Below are positions 32,205 to 42,770 of a stretch of DNA of 64,000 bases, piece by piece; the stretch's first letter is position 1, and each line of letters begins with the position of its first letter. Source of the stretch: Cloeon dipterum. Lineage: Eukaryota; Arthropoda; Insecta; Ephemeroptera; Baetidae. The notes below the pieces were generated by a model that saw nothing but the letters and a program-made list of their open reading frames with translations, had not been told where the DNA came from and searched no databases. Both the position numbers and the translations under genes were made by a program. The stretch covers positions 31,303,883-31,367,882 of the forward strand of contig NC_088789.1 of assembly GCF_949628265.1 (NCBI RefSeq), in the 5' to 3' direction.

Positions 32205-33691
32205 CTTCCTTTCCTGGGAATCACAAGAATTGACAAATTAATGTTTATTAAAATGTTTTCTCTACTTTGATTTAAAAAAAACGGTCAAAAATGTAAATGC
32301 TTACCTATTTTAAATAAAAAAAGTTAATTTAGTTTGAGGACAGAACTTTTTAAGCTCCCTATCACTGAGAAAAAAGTCGCAGACTAAAAGATGGTGCAAA
32401 AGTCCAAAAGTTTCGAAAGATAACGATAAGATTATGTCTCACCAAGTCTGACAAATTGCGCATTTCTGCGTCGCCAGAGAGGTAGAGATAATTTTCATTA
32501 TTTTTTATTTGTTCTTTTTTTAATCAATATGATCAATTTTTTCCCCCTACTAAGAATGTGTGGAAATAATTAATGAGAGTTTGATATATGCATCTACCTA
32601 TCATGCTTTGAGGAAAAGTGTTTTTGCGCCCACGTCACTCTTTTTGTTGCTACTTTATCTCTGAATTGAGTGCACGTGGCGTGGGCCCTAGCAACATAGA
32701 TTAATATAAACGTGACCGCTAGGGTTTTTCCAGATAGATTTTGGCGATCTGTGAAAGGTACCAGAGAGTGATGTTCTTTTTAAACCGCATTATATTCGAT
32801 TTACTCCCCTTACAAATAAATTAAAAATTAATTTATAAAATCAAATCACAAGTTGACTCTTTCATTAACTAGACTAGTCATTTTAGCAGATGCATGAACT
32901 AGATCAAGACACGCGAAAGATTTTTTTTGCAAAATTATGATATTTTTATTAAAAAATTTCCACGTTTATAATTTGTTCCACACTGTTTTCCTTGAAAAAA
33001 ATTGCAGTTGTTCGATAATTTATTTCAGAAGCCCCACGGTGGAGGAGTAATTTTATTAGACGGCTCCGGAGTTACTATATATGACAATATTTACTGGCAA
33101 TTAAATATAATTTAAAAATAAAGCCCAATCAAATTTACAATTCTTTGAAAGGTATTCATATAAAAATTCCGAATTATTGTTTTAGCGCTAACGAGAGACG
33201 GAGAGCCAGGGCTTCTGTAAGTGCTTTCTGTCAAGTTGCGTCTAATTTGACACGTCAGACGAAACGTCACAGCTCGTGATTCATTTTACTCCGAGCCAGT
33301 TCTCGAGAGCAACCACTTGAGCTTGTTGACAAAAGAGATAACGCGCGGGGCCCACAGCAGGAATCTCAGCATCACCTTCGTGACGGTAGTAGAATTATCG
33401 TATCGATTATAATTTTATTTTGTGAGAAGATTATAACAAATTTTTCGATTTCTTGCACAGGTTGATTTATTTTTCAGTGAACAAAACCACTATTTCGGTT
33501 GTAATTAAAAAAAATTCGTTGATTATTTCTGTGTATAAAAATGACACGTAAAACTGTAAATCTGCTTTATTTTTAATATCCGGCAAAGGAAGATGTATGT
33601 CATTACATTTTCTATCGAAATTCAGTAAAAGTATCCGGGTATAGTTCAATAATTGTTCAATTCTGAATTTAATTCAAATTAATTTCGATTG
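32205..33691. other. Upstream region of G / downstream of H
   Basis: It includes the G leader with 5' UTR intron (32215-32305), a cluster of AGATAA/TTATCT motifs near 32405-32425 and 32650, and a conserved stretch (33180-33380) whose duplicate at 40155-40370 is an open reading frame. Here that frame has several stops. Confidence 0.5.
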
Positions 33692-34963
33692 TCAACTGAG
33701 TCGAACACAAAACGGGTTTAAATTGTCTGCTCCCCTTTTGACTTTGGAGTCGGCGCCGAGCGTGAGCAATTCCTCGGCGGCGTCGATGTTTTCGGCGTGG
33801 AAGGCGTGGCGGAGCGGCGTCCAGCCGTTTTTGTCCCTGCCGTTCAACTGCAACGCGAACTTGGCCGCGAAGCACGAAATGATGTCCTTTCCGTGGCGCG
33901 TGTTTCCCGCCGCGTAGTGCAAAACCGACTTCTGGCGCCGCGTGCACCCCGCGAGGGCGTCGACGCCGCACTCGTGCACCAACCAGTTGCACAAATTCGA
34001 GTCGGCGTGCTGCGCGGCGAGGTGCAAACAACTCCTGCCGTCCGCTTTCGCTTCCTTCACCAATTCCGGCTCCTTCTCCTGCACAAACTTGGCGCTTTTC
34101 TGCCTGTTGCGCCGAATGCAGTAGTGCATCACATTTTCCGAGTTTTCCAGTTTCAATTTCAGGTCTGCTCCGAGCGAAATCAACATTTCCGCAGCCACCA
34201 GGTTTTCGACGCCCAAAGCGTAGAAAAGGGGCGTGAACTGGCGGTTGTCCTTGACGTTCACGTCGTGGCCGAGCGTGGAAACAAAGTAGGAACTGATTTC
34301 GCGGCCGTGACTTTTGTTCAGGGCTGCGTAGTGAAGGGCAGAGTCCGCGTAGCCATCTTTGCTCGGGGCTCTCGCGTCGGCGCCTTCGCCCAAAAGCCAA
34401 ATGCACATTTCCACGTCCGCGTAGCCGGCTGCCAGGTGGATTCCGTTTCTCCCCAAATCATCGTACGCAAATAGCATTTCTTTATCACTTTCGAGCGCGA
34501 GTTGCACCAGTTCCAAATCGTTTTCCGACACGCAGAAATGCAGGAGGTTATTGTTTTTGCTTTTTTCCTCTCCAGGACGGCGTCTCAGCAGCTCGTTAGC
34601 GACCCCAAAGTTTTTAGCTCGGATGGCGTAGTGAATCGGTTCTTTTCCGTTCTTGTCTTTCGCGTTCACTTTCAGTCCGCGAGACGCGAAGAATTCAATT
34701 AATTCTGGTCCGTTCATCTGGTTCAAAGCAGCGAAGTGCATCAGAGTTGCGCCCAAATCTTGACACTTGGCGTGTAGGTCTTCTCCTTCCGAAACGAGGC
34801 GCTCACACTTTTCCACTCCGTCGAAAATTGCCGCCATTTGCAAGGGAGAAAGTCTTATTTTGTTTTCTGTATCTGGGTTCTCGAGAGTGGACTGTTGATG
34901 CGATGTTGATATTGACAGAGAGACGAGTGTTTGAATAAACTGGTCCTCGTCAATCGACGCCAT
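33692..34963 (-). CDS. Ankyrin-repeat protein H (GC-rich subfamily)
   Basis: 423 residues. The start MASIDEDQF follows an acceptor (AAATTTTCAG|GGTCCCAG, about 34991); the 5' UTR exon ends at a strong donor (CTCAG|GTGCGT, about 35166). Upstream on minus, ATAAATAG (about 35255) precedes AGTCAGTC (about 35235), conserved in J and a candidate TATA/initiator pair, although the spacing is short. Repeats: SPLQMAAIFDGVEKCERLVS, ATLMHFAALNQMNGPELIEF, GRNGIHLAAGYADVEMCIWL and GRSCLHLAAQHADSNLCNWL. It ends early (FCVRLS) without the final module of G. Codon third positions are strikingly G/C-rich compared with G. Confidence 0.88.
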   Translation of the reverse strand: MASIDEDQFIQTLVSLSISTSHQQSTLENPDTENKIRLSPLQMAAIFDGVEKCERLVSEGEDLHAKCQDLGATLMHFAALNQMNGPELIEFFASRGLKVNAKDKNGKEPIHYAIRAKNFGVANELLRRRPGEEKSKNNNLLHFCVSENDLELVQLALESDKEMLFAYDDLGRNGIHLAAGYADVEMCIWLLGEGADARAPSKDGYADSALHYAALNKSHGREISSYFVSTLGHDVNVKDNRQFTPLFYALGVENLVAAEMLISLGADLKLKLENSENVMHYCIRRNRQKSAKFVQEKEPELVKEAKADGRSCLHLAAQHADSNLCNWLVHECGVDALAGCTRRQKSVLHYAAGNTRHGKDIISCFAAKFALQLNGRDKNGWTPLRHAFHAENIDAAEELLTLGADSKVKRGADNLNPFCVRLS

Positions 34964-35011
34964 TTTTATAATCATGGAGTTCTGGGACCCTGAAAATTTA
35001 AATAAATTCAC

Positions 35012-35689
35012 AATTAATTAATTCAAGTTGAAATCTCTTTACTCTTTTGAGAAGTCAGACAAGAATAAAAGAAGACAAAGCATTTAAATTTTCCTGGTTA
35101 AAGTATTCTTGTGAATAAATTTTCTATATGCATCATAAAAAAAATTGTGAGATACTTGCACGCACCTGAGAAACTTCGTCGAACGCGGTCAAATTAGCGA
35201 CTTTCACTTTATTATGCACCAAAAGGGGACTGACTTTTCAACGACCACTATTTATCAGATAATACAGAAGTGAAAAGCGTATATTCTATATTTGTTCGTG
35301 CTCAACGAGATTGCCTATAGCTTGCTCTGATTATCAATCGTTTTTTCATTAGATAAGCATGCCGGTGCAGTGTTTTTTTCTACAGATTAAATATCGAGGT
35401 GTTGGTATCTACAGTTTGCTCTCGGCGGCAAATAAAACACAGCAATATTTATGAAGTTTTATAAATTAATTTCGTATGCATGGGAGAGGAGCACATTCAA
35501 ATTAGCAATCGACAGTAGTTACATTTTCGTAAAAGACTTAATTGTATATTTAACCATTAACCTAGAGAAAATCGTGTTGATAATACAGAACAATTCTGAG
35601 ATCACATGTTTTGTGCATTTACTGATTAGAGATAATCAGTGAGTGGGTCAGTATTCTAAGCCAACACAATCTAGTTTGATAAAAAAACC
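35012..35689. other. Upstream region of gene H
   Basis: 5' UTR exon and candidate promoter of H on minus (35166-35260), then AT-rich sequence duplicated at 42110-42640. No further gene. Confidence 0.5.
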
Positions 35690-37290
35690 GTGCTACGATT
35701 TCTGCAACCTGCACAAATTAACGGTTCTGCGGCACAGCTTCTTCTAGTGTGCTAAAACGAGTAGTCCAGTTTTTATTCTGAAATCGTGTATTATGGCGCC
35801 ATCTGGACAATCGAAGGAGAAATATTTTCGTATTTCCTTAGTGCGTTTGGCACTTGCTCAGCCCAGAAGAATAAAAGCATAGCTTGCGCCGACACCAATT
35901 AACTCTCGTGAAAGGTGGATTTCGACCACAATTTTTATTAGCACTGTGTTTCTCTTTTTCTGCAATGGCTGATTTAAAAATAATGTTATTGCAATTTCAA
36001 ACTATTTTTGGACATCCTGCTATTCTCAAATTATCAGTTCTTCCAAGCTTCCTAATTATTTATTAAAAAATTAAACCGTTTAGATAATTAAAATTATTGC
36101 TGTTTAAGCTTTGAGGGACTTTAGACCAACGACAAAAATTGATATTTTGGATATGTTCAGCGGAGATAATTGAGCGTTTAAATTCCTTATGATTGTCGTT
36201 TATTTAGGAGCCATAAGCATTTGGAGTGATTGGACCCGTGTGTGTTCAGTTTTACAAATAGCTTCTAGAATACACGCACAACTTAATCTCGAAGAGCGGG
36301 AAGCGATAAATTTTATAATTTGAGCACTCTGACACAATTTATTGATTCAGCTGAAGGAATGCACTTTTTATCTCCTCGACCCTCGACACAAGATATAAAT
36401 CAGTTCGCACACAGAATCAAACGAAGCCATACCAGAGAGAGAGATAAGAAAACATTATCTCGGCTCTGAGTGCCGCCTTAATCTCGACAGATTATTTTCT
36501 TATCAATTTCGTCCTATTGGCAGCAGCTTCCGAGACGAGCATTGCCCGCCGCTGCTTTTTCTATTTTTTGCAGTGGAAATTTTCTTTCGATCTGAACCCG
36601 AATTTCTTCTCTCCCGACGTAAAAATTAGATTATATTACGAATCGATTGAGATTGCTGCAAATGATATTTATGCTGTGAATTTTGAGTCATGCTCTGCAA
36701 CGTCCGATACGGCCAGGCAGAGATCAGAGATGCGCGATTTATCCGAAATATTATAAAACTTTTTCTCTCAAAATAGGATTGTTAATTTTCAAGCGATTTA
36801 TTTGAATAATGCACGTGTTCCGCCGAGCAGTGCTGCAGTGCAAGTTGCAAACAATTCCAATTTTTCGCCTCAACGTGATGCAAACGCTCTCAAGCCTGCG
36901 TATTATTCAGCGAAGATTAGAAAACCTAACCCGTGTCCATTCGACTTTATTTATTTTTATGGCCCAGCAGAGTGCGCCATTTAATTAAAATTGCATTTAC
37001 TGCCGCAATTTTTTATTAAAAAATTTCACACGTTTTTTTCATTATTTTATGTTCGCTACTGTTTCAGAATTTCTTCATTATCAAAATCAGAAACGCTCAT
37101 TTAATTATCACCCGCCGCTTTTACTTTTCAGCTCACGTAGTTCCGCCAGACGGCGCGTGATGGCAGAGGCATGCAGGTTAAATATTTTAATTTTTCTTTG
37201 CCTTTTTTGGTTAGCACGCGATTGCTTAGTTCACGCCTCACAGGTGATTCATTTATGATGTTATTTTTATGGCTTTTTATCATTTTCAGT
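35690..37290 (+). repeat. GATA-rich/signal-exon unit, copy 3
   Basis: It carries the same landmarks as 28972-30420. The start (GATTTCTGCAACCTGCACAA) also matches 26400, so this copy is longer than copy 2. Includes GAGAGAGATAAG, TTATCT, GAGCAGTGCTGCAGTGCAAG and the signal-peptide exon. Confidence 0.7.
37160..37243 (+). CDS. Orphan exon encoding a signal peptide (copy 3)
   Basis: Same as the exon at 30294, with one residue changed (NILIF for NIFIF). Acceptor near 37132, donor GTGATT at 37244. The reading frame is conserved between copies, but no downstream exon is visible before gene I. Confidence 0.4.
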
Positions 37291-37648
37291 ATTTTTGAGT
37301 TTCAAAATTGTGGTTAAAAAATAAGAAACGTATTTTTTTAATTGTTTTTATTTTCATTTATTCACAACAAAAAAGATCAGCCAGGTTTACAATTTAGCAA
37401 AAAAACCTTAACCTTCCTAAAAGTTATCAATTTTTTAGCATCTACTAAATAATTAAAATGTTACACAACATCAATATTTAAAAATAACCTGTTATCACTA
37501 CTTTCATTTAGTAAAATTTTCAAAATTATTTTTTATATAAGTTTTATATTCCTTAAAATTTAATGGAGCCTTTGAACAACACTGTTAACGTAACTATAAA
37601 AAAAATTAAAAATGATCAAAGAAATTAAACTGGCACTTTTTAATTGAT

Positions 37649-39070
37649 TTAAAATTGGCAACCTTTCTCAGCTAATAATTTCATCATTTCCTTGTCTCCT
37701 TTTTCAGCGGCCAATTGAACGATAGTTTTTCCACCTTCTCCCGGCTCTACAAGTAAGCCAGGAAGCTTTTCAATCAGGTATTTAACACTTTCTACTTTGT
37801 TATCGATTACACTCTCGTGCAACAGATTCTTCGCTCCTCTTTTCACTTTTAAATCCGCGCCAAGTCTCACCAATTCTTCGGCAGCATCAATGTTGTTGCT
37901 ATAAAATGCCTCGTGCAGTGGTGTTAAACCAAATTCGTCTTTCCTGTTCACATCGAGTGAATACTTGTTGACGAGAAATGTGATAATTTCTTTTCCATGT
38001 GACTTGTTGCACGCAGCGGATTCCAAAACTGACAATTTTGGTTTTCCGGCTAGAGCACGAGGGTCAAGGCCGCATTCGTCCACCAACCATTTGCACATGT
38101 CCAAGTCTGCACGCATTGCTGCGATGTGAAGAGATGTTTTTCCATCCCCTCTGAGTTCATTTACCAAATTTCGATTCTTTTCTTGTAAAAATTTAGCACT
38201 TTTCATTTTGTTCCACCTTACGCAACAGTGCATTAAATTTTCCAAATTATCGGAGCCATTGGTGATCCGTTTTACTGTTAGGTCTGCACCGAGTTTCAAC
38301 AATTCTTCGGCAGTTTGGATGTTGTCATTCCAAAAGGCCTTATGGAGAGGCCTTAAATCGAGTTTGTCTTTTGCGTTCACGTCAAAGCCAAAATTGGAAA
38401 CGAAAAACTGCACCAGTTCTGTGCCGTGCGATGTGTTGTAAGCAGCACAGTGAAGCACATTTTCCTCAAATTCATCCTTTGTTAAAGCTCGAACGTCGGC
38501 GCCTTCGCTCAAAAGCCACTTGCACATTTCCAGATCGGCGTAGACAGCTGCTACGTGAATCGTTGACCTTCCACGCTCTCCATATTTGTTTAAAAGTCCC
38601 TTATCATTGCTGTGCACGATTTTAGCCATTTCCAAATTATTTTTCTTCACACAAAAGTGCAGCAGATTGTTCTTGCTTTCTTCCCCTTCAGGAAACATTA
38701 ATTTGAGCAATTTTTCCGCAATTTTTGAATTCTTCGCTCTGATAGCATAGTGGATCGGTGCCTTTCCGTTTTTGTCCTCGGTATCAACTCTCATCTTCAA
38801 AGAAGTGAAGTACTCAATCACCTCCAATCCGTGCTTCTCGTTCAACGCTGCGTAGTGCATCGCGGTGGCGTTGAAGTCTTGGCACTTGGCGTTGATGTCG
38901 GCGCCGTCTGCAACGAGGCGCCGACACGTATCCACTCCATCGATCGCCGCCGCAGCATGCAGAGGCGTTTTCTGTTGCGTGTTTTTGATGAAAGAGTTTT
39001 TGTGGACATCATACGAGGTTGACAGAGAGGAAATCGATTTAATCAGTTGATCCACAACATCTGACGCCAT
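37649..39070 (-). CDS. Ankyrin-repeat protein I
   Basis: 473 residues, intact, paralogue of G in the second tandem copy. The N-terminal half differs from G at roughly 20 residues, while the last 200 or so are identical, consistent with gene conversion. The start MASDVVDQLI follows the same acceptor as G. The 5' UTR splice donor found in G (AAATAG|GTAAGC) reads AAATAG|GAGAGC here (about 39173), so the leader intron cannot be spliced at that site. The protein is intact, so expression rather than coding may be affected. Confidence 0.9.
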   Translation of the reverse strand: MASDVVDQLIKSISSLSTSYDVHKNSFIKNTQQKTPLHAAAAIDGVDTCRRLVADGADINAKCQDFNATAMHYAALNEKHGLEVIEYFTSLKMRVDTEDKNGKAPIHYAIRAKNSKIAEKLLKLMFPEGEESKNNLLHFCVKKNNLEMAKIVHSNDKGLLNKYGERGRSTIHVAAVYADLEMCKWLLSEGADVRALTKDEFEENVLHCAAYNTSHGTELVQFFVSNFGFDVNAKDKLDLRPLHKAFWNDNIQTAEELLKLGADLTVKRITNGSDNLENLMHCCVRWNKMKSAKFLQEKNRNLVNELRGDGKTSLHIAAMRADLDMCKWLVDECGLDPRALAGKPKLSVLESAACNKSHGKEIITFLVNKYSLDVNRKDEFGLTPLHEAFYSNNIDAAEELVRLGADLKVKRGAKNLLHESVIDNKVESVKYLIEKLPGLLVEPGEGGKTIVQLAAEKGDKEMMKLLAEKGCQF

Positions 39071-40706
39071 CTTCCTTTCCTGGGAATCACACGAATCGAC
39101 AAATTAATGTTTATTAAAAAGATTGCTCTACTTTGATTTAAAAAACGGTCAAAAATGTAAATGCTCTCCTATTTTAAATAAAATAAGTTAATTTAGTCGG
39201 AGGACAGAACTTGTTAAGCTCCCTATCACTGAGAAAAAAGTCGCAGACTAAAAAATGGTGCAAAAGTCCAAAAGATTCGAGAGATAAAGATAAGATTATG
39301 TCTCACCAAGTCGGACAAATTGCGCATTTCTGCGTCGCCAGAGAGGTAGAGATAATTTTCATTATTTTTTATTTGTTCTTTTTTTAATCAATATGATCAA
39401 TTTTTTCCCCCTACTAAGAATGTGCGGAAATAATTAATGAGAGTTTGATATATGCATCTACCTATATGCTTTGAGGAAAATTGTTTGCGCACGCGTCACT
39501 CTTTTTGTTGCTACTTTATCTCTAAATTGAGTGCACGTGGCATGGGCCCTAGCAACATAGATTAATATAAACGTGACTGTGGTTTTTCCAGATAGATTTT
39601 GACGGTCTGTGAACGGTACCAGAGAGTGATGCTCTTTTTAAACCGCATTATATTCGATTTACTCCGCCTACAAATAAATTAAAAATTAATTTATAAAATC
39701 AAATCAGAAGTTGACTCTTTCTTTAGCTAGACTAGTCGTTCTAGCAGATGAACGAACTAGATCAAGACACGCGAAAGATTTTTTTTGCAAACTATTGACT
39801 ATTTTTATTAAATCATTTCCACGTTAATTATTTGTGTTCCACACTTTTTCCTTGAGAAAAATTCCAGTTCTTCGATTATCTATATTTCAGAAGCCCCACG
39901 GTGGAGGAGTAATTTTATTTGACGACTCGAGTGTTACTATATGTGAAAATAATTACTAGCAATTATATATAATTAAAAATAAAGCCCAATCAAATTTACA
40001 ATTCATTCAAAGGTAATAATCTAAAATTTCTTGAATTGTTTTTATTTGTAAAATGAATTCAATTTTAACTTATTTAATCAATATTTTAAAACTTATTGAA
40101 AGTAGGAAATTGTCGTAATGCTACAAAATTCGTTAAATGTTGTGATCTAACCTTTTAGAGGTTATTTTTTAATTCTTCGATTATACCGAAATATTGTTTT
40201 AGCGCTAACGAGAGACGGGGAGCCAGTGCTTCTGCAAGTGCTTTCTGACAAGTGGCGTCTAATTTAAGCACGTCAGACGAAACGTCACAGCTCGTGATTA
40301 ATTTTACTCCGAGCCAGTTCTCAACAACTACTTTAGCTTGTTGACAAAAGAGATAACGCGCGGGGCCCACAGAAAGAATCTCGGCATCACCTTCGTGACG
40401 GTAGTAGAATTATCGTATCGATTATAATTTTATTTTGTGAGAAATTCTAACAAATGTTTTGATTTTTTGCACAGGTTGATTTATTTTTCATTGAACAAAA
40501 TTACTCTTTCAGCCGTAATTAAAAAAATTCGCTGATTTATTCGCTGTGTATAAAAATGACATGTTAAACTATAAATCTGCTTTATTTTTAATATCCAGTA
40601 AAGGAAGATATTTGTCATTATAATTTCTATCGAAATTCAGTAAAAGTATCCGGGTATAGTTCAATAATTGTTCAATTCTGAATTTAATTCAAATTAATTT
40701 CGATTG
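39071..40706. other. Upstream region of I / downstream of J
   Basis: Paralogue of 32205-33691. It contains an open frame on minus, 40370-40155, 71 codons (AKVVVENWLGVKLITSCDV ... LAPRLSLALKQYFGIIEEL). It looks protein-like but is unrecognised, and its duplicate at 33180-33380 has stops. I do not call it a gene. Confidence 0.45.
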
Positions 40707-41975
40707 TCAACTGAACCGAACACAAAACGGGTTTAAATTGTCTGCTCCCCTTTTGACCTTGGAGTCGGCGCCGAGCGTGAGCAATTCCTCGGCGGCGTCG
40801 ATGTTTTCGGCGTGGAAGGCGTGGCGGAGCGGCGTCCAGCCGTTTTTGTCCCTGCCGTTCAACTGCAACGCGAACTTGGCCACGAAGCACGAAATGATGT
40901 CCTTTCCGTGGCGCGTGTTGCCCGCCGCGTAGTGCAAAACCGACTTCTGGCGCCGCGTGCACCCCGCGAGGGCGTCGACGCCGCACTCGTGCACCAACCA
41001 GTTGCACAAATTCGAGTCGGCGTGCTGCGCGGCGAGGTGCAAACAACTCCTGCCGTCCGCTTTCGCTTCCTTCACCAATTCCGGCTCCTTCTCCTGCACC
41101 AACTTGGCGCTTTTCTGCCTGTTGCGCCGAATGCAGTAGTGCATCACATTTTCCGAGTTTTCCAGTTTCAATTTCAGGTCTGCTCCGAGCGAAATTAAAA
41201 TTTCCGCAGCCACCAGGTTTTCGACGCCCAAAGCGTAGAAAAGGGGCGTGAACTGTCGGTTGTCCTTGACGTTCACGTCGTGGTCGAGCGAGGAAACAAA
41301 GTAGGAAATGATTTCGTGGCCGTGACTTTTGTTCAGGGCCGCGTAGTGAAGGGCAGAGTCCGCGTAGCCATCTTTGCTCAGGGCTCGCGCGTCGGCGCCT
41401 TCGCCCAAAAGCCAAATGCACATTTCCACGTCCGCGTAGCCGGCTGCCAAGTGGATTGCGTTTCTCCCCAAATCGTCGTACGCAAATAGCATTTCTTTAT
41501 CGCTTTCGAGCGCGAGTTTCGCCAGTTCCAAATCGTTTTCCGACACGCAGAAATGCAGGAGGTTATTATTTTTGCTTTTTTCCTCTCCAGGACGGCGTCT
41601 CAGCAGCTCGTTAGCGACCGCAAAGTTTTTAGCTCGGATGGCGTAGTGAATCGGTTCTTTTCTTTTCTTGTCTTTTGCGTTCACTTTCAGTCTGCGAGAC
41701 GCGAAGAATTCAATTAATTCTGGTCCGTTCATCTGGTTCAAAGCAGCGAAGTGCATCAGAGTTGCGCCCAAATCTTGACACTTGGCGTGTAGGTCTTCTC
41801 CTTCCGAAACGAGGCGCTCACACTTTTCCACTCCGTCGAAAATTGCCGCCATTTGCAAGGGAGAAAGTCTTATTTTGTTTTCTGCAGCTGGGTTCTCGAA
41901 ATTGGAATTTTGTGATGTTGATATTGACAGAGAGGCAAGCGTTTGAATAAACTGGTCCTCGTCAATCGACGCCAT
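40707..41975 (-). CDS. Ankyrin-repeat protein J (GC-rich subfamily)
   Basis: 422 residues, paralogue of H in the second tandem copy and very similar to it. The start MASIDEDQF follows the same acceptor context. The 5' UTR donor TTCAG|GTGCGT (about 42172) and the candidate ATAAATAG/AGTCAGTC promoter are kept. Differences from H cluster in the first 100 residues (SQNSNFENPAAEN). It ends FCVRFS. GC-rich third positions as in H, giving long shadow ORFs in other frames that are not genes. Confidence 0.88.
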   Translation of the reverse strand: MASIDEDQFIQTLASLSISTSQNSNFENPAAENKIRLSPLQMAAIFDGVEKCERLVSEGEDLHAKCQDLGATLMHFAALNQMNGPELIEFFASRRLKVNAKDKKRKEPIHYAIRAKNFAVANELLRRRPGEEKSKNNNLLHFCVSENDLELAKLALESDKEMLFAYDDLGRNAIHLAAGYADVEMCIWLLGEGADARALSKDGYADSALHYAALNKSHGHEIISYFVSSLDHDVNVKDNRQFTPLFYALGVENLVAAEILISLGADLKLKLENSENVMHYCIRRNRQKSAKLVQEKEPELVKEAKADGRSCLHLAAQHADSNLCNWLVHECGVDALAGCTRRQKSVLHYAAGNTRHGKDIISCFVAKFALQLNGRDKNGWTPLRHAFHAENIDAAEELLTLGADSKVKRGADNLNPFCVRFS

Positions 41976-42770
41976 TTTTATAATCTTGGAGTTCTGGGAT
42001 CCTGAAAATTTAAATGATTTCACAATTAATTAATTCAAGTTAAAATCTCTTTACTCTTTTGAGAAGTCAGACAAGAATAAGAAGACAAAGCATTTCAATT
42101 TTCTGGTTAAAGTATTCTTGTGAATAAATTTTCTAGATACATCATAAAAAATTGTGAGATACTTGCACGCACCTGAAAAACTTCGTTGAACGCGGTCAAA
42201 TTAGCTGCTTGCACTTTATATTATGCACCAAGGAGACTGACTTTTCAACGACCACTATTTATCAGATAGTACAGAAGTGAAGAGCGTATATTCTATATTT
42301 GTTCGTGCTCAAGGAGATTGCCTATAGCTTGCTCTGATTATCAATCGTTTTTTCATTAGATAAGCATGCAGGTGCAGTGTTTTTTTCTACTGATTAAATA
42401 TTGAGGTGTTGGTATCTACAGTTTGCTCTCGGCGGCAAATAATACACAGCAATGATTATAACGTTAAAAAAATTAGATCATCGGAGAGGAGCATATTCAA
42501 ATTGGATAATGACAGTAATTTTAATTGTGTAAAAGACGTAATTGTTATTTATTTATTTATTAACCTCATAATAACATCAAATGGTATTACAGAATAATTC
42601 TTAGACCTACATATCGTATTATTATCCTGATAAGATAGATTAACATATTTCTGAGCAGGTCAGTATTCTAGATTTTTTAGGCCAACACAATCTAGTTTGA
42701 TAATATATTTCTTGGCCTTAGAGAAGAACATCAAAACAAACAATTTTCAAAAGAATCAAAACACAGCTTT

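Larger units (their letters stand above)
28972..35690. repeat. Tandem segmental duplication, copy 1 (contains G and H)
   Basis: About 6.7 kb: signal-exon unit, gene G, gene H. It repeats at about 35857-42715. Corresponding landmarks are GATA unit 28975/35857, gene G/I 30783/37649 (offset 6866), gene H/J 33692/40707, and ACACAATCTAGTTTGATA 35664/42684. Confidence 0.85.
35857..42715. repeat. Tandem segmental duplication, copy 2 (contains I and J)
   Basis: Counterpart of 28972-35690. Most of it is diverged by a few percent, but 37190-38248 is identical by eye to 30324-31382. Confidence 0.85.

Noticed and set aside
33669-34406. 245-residue Arg-rich ORF on minus in H (and its copy at 40684-41421), and 225- and 128-residue ORFs on plus
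   Set aside because: They overlap the ankyrin genes H and J in other frames and result from GC-rich codon third positions; composition is Arg/Ala/Pro-rich without any domain.
35235-35256. ATAAATAG/AGTCAGTC as TATA box and initiator of H
   Set aside because: Conserved in J but the spacing (about 23 bases) is short for a classical TATA/initiator pair; mentioned only as a candidate in the gene H entry.
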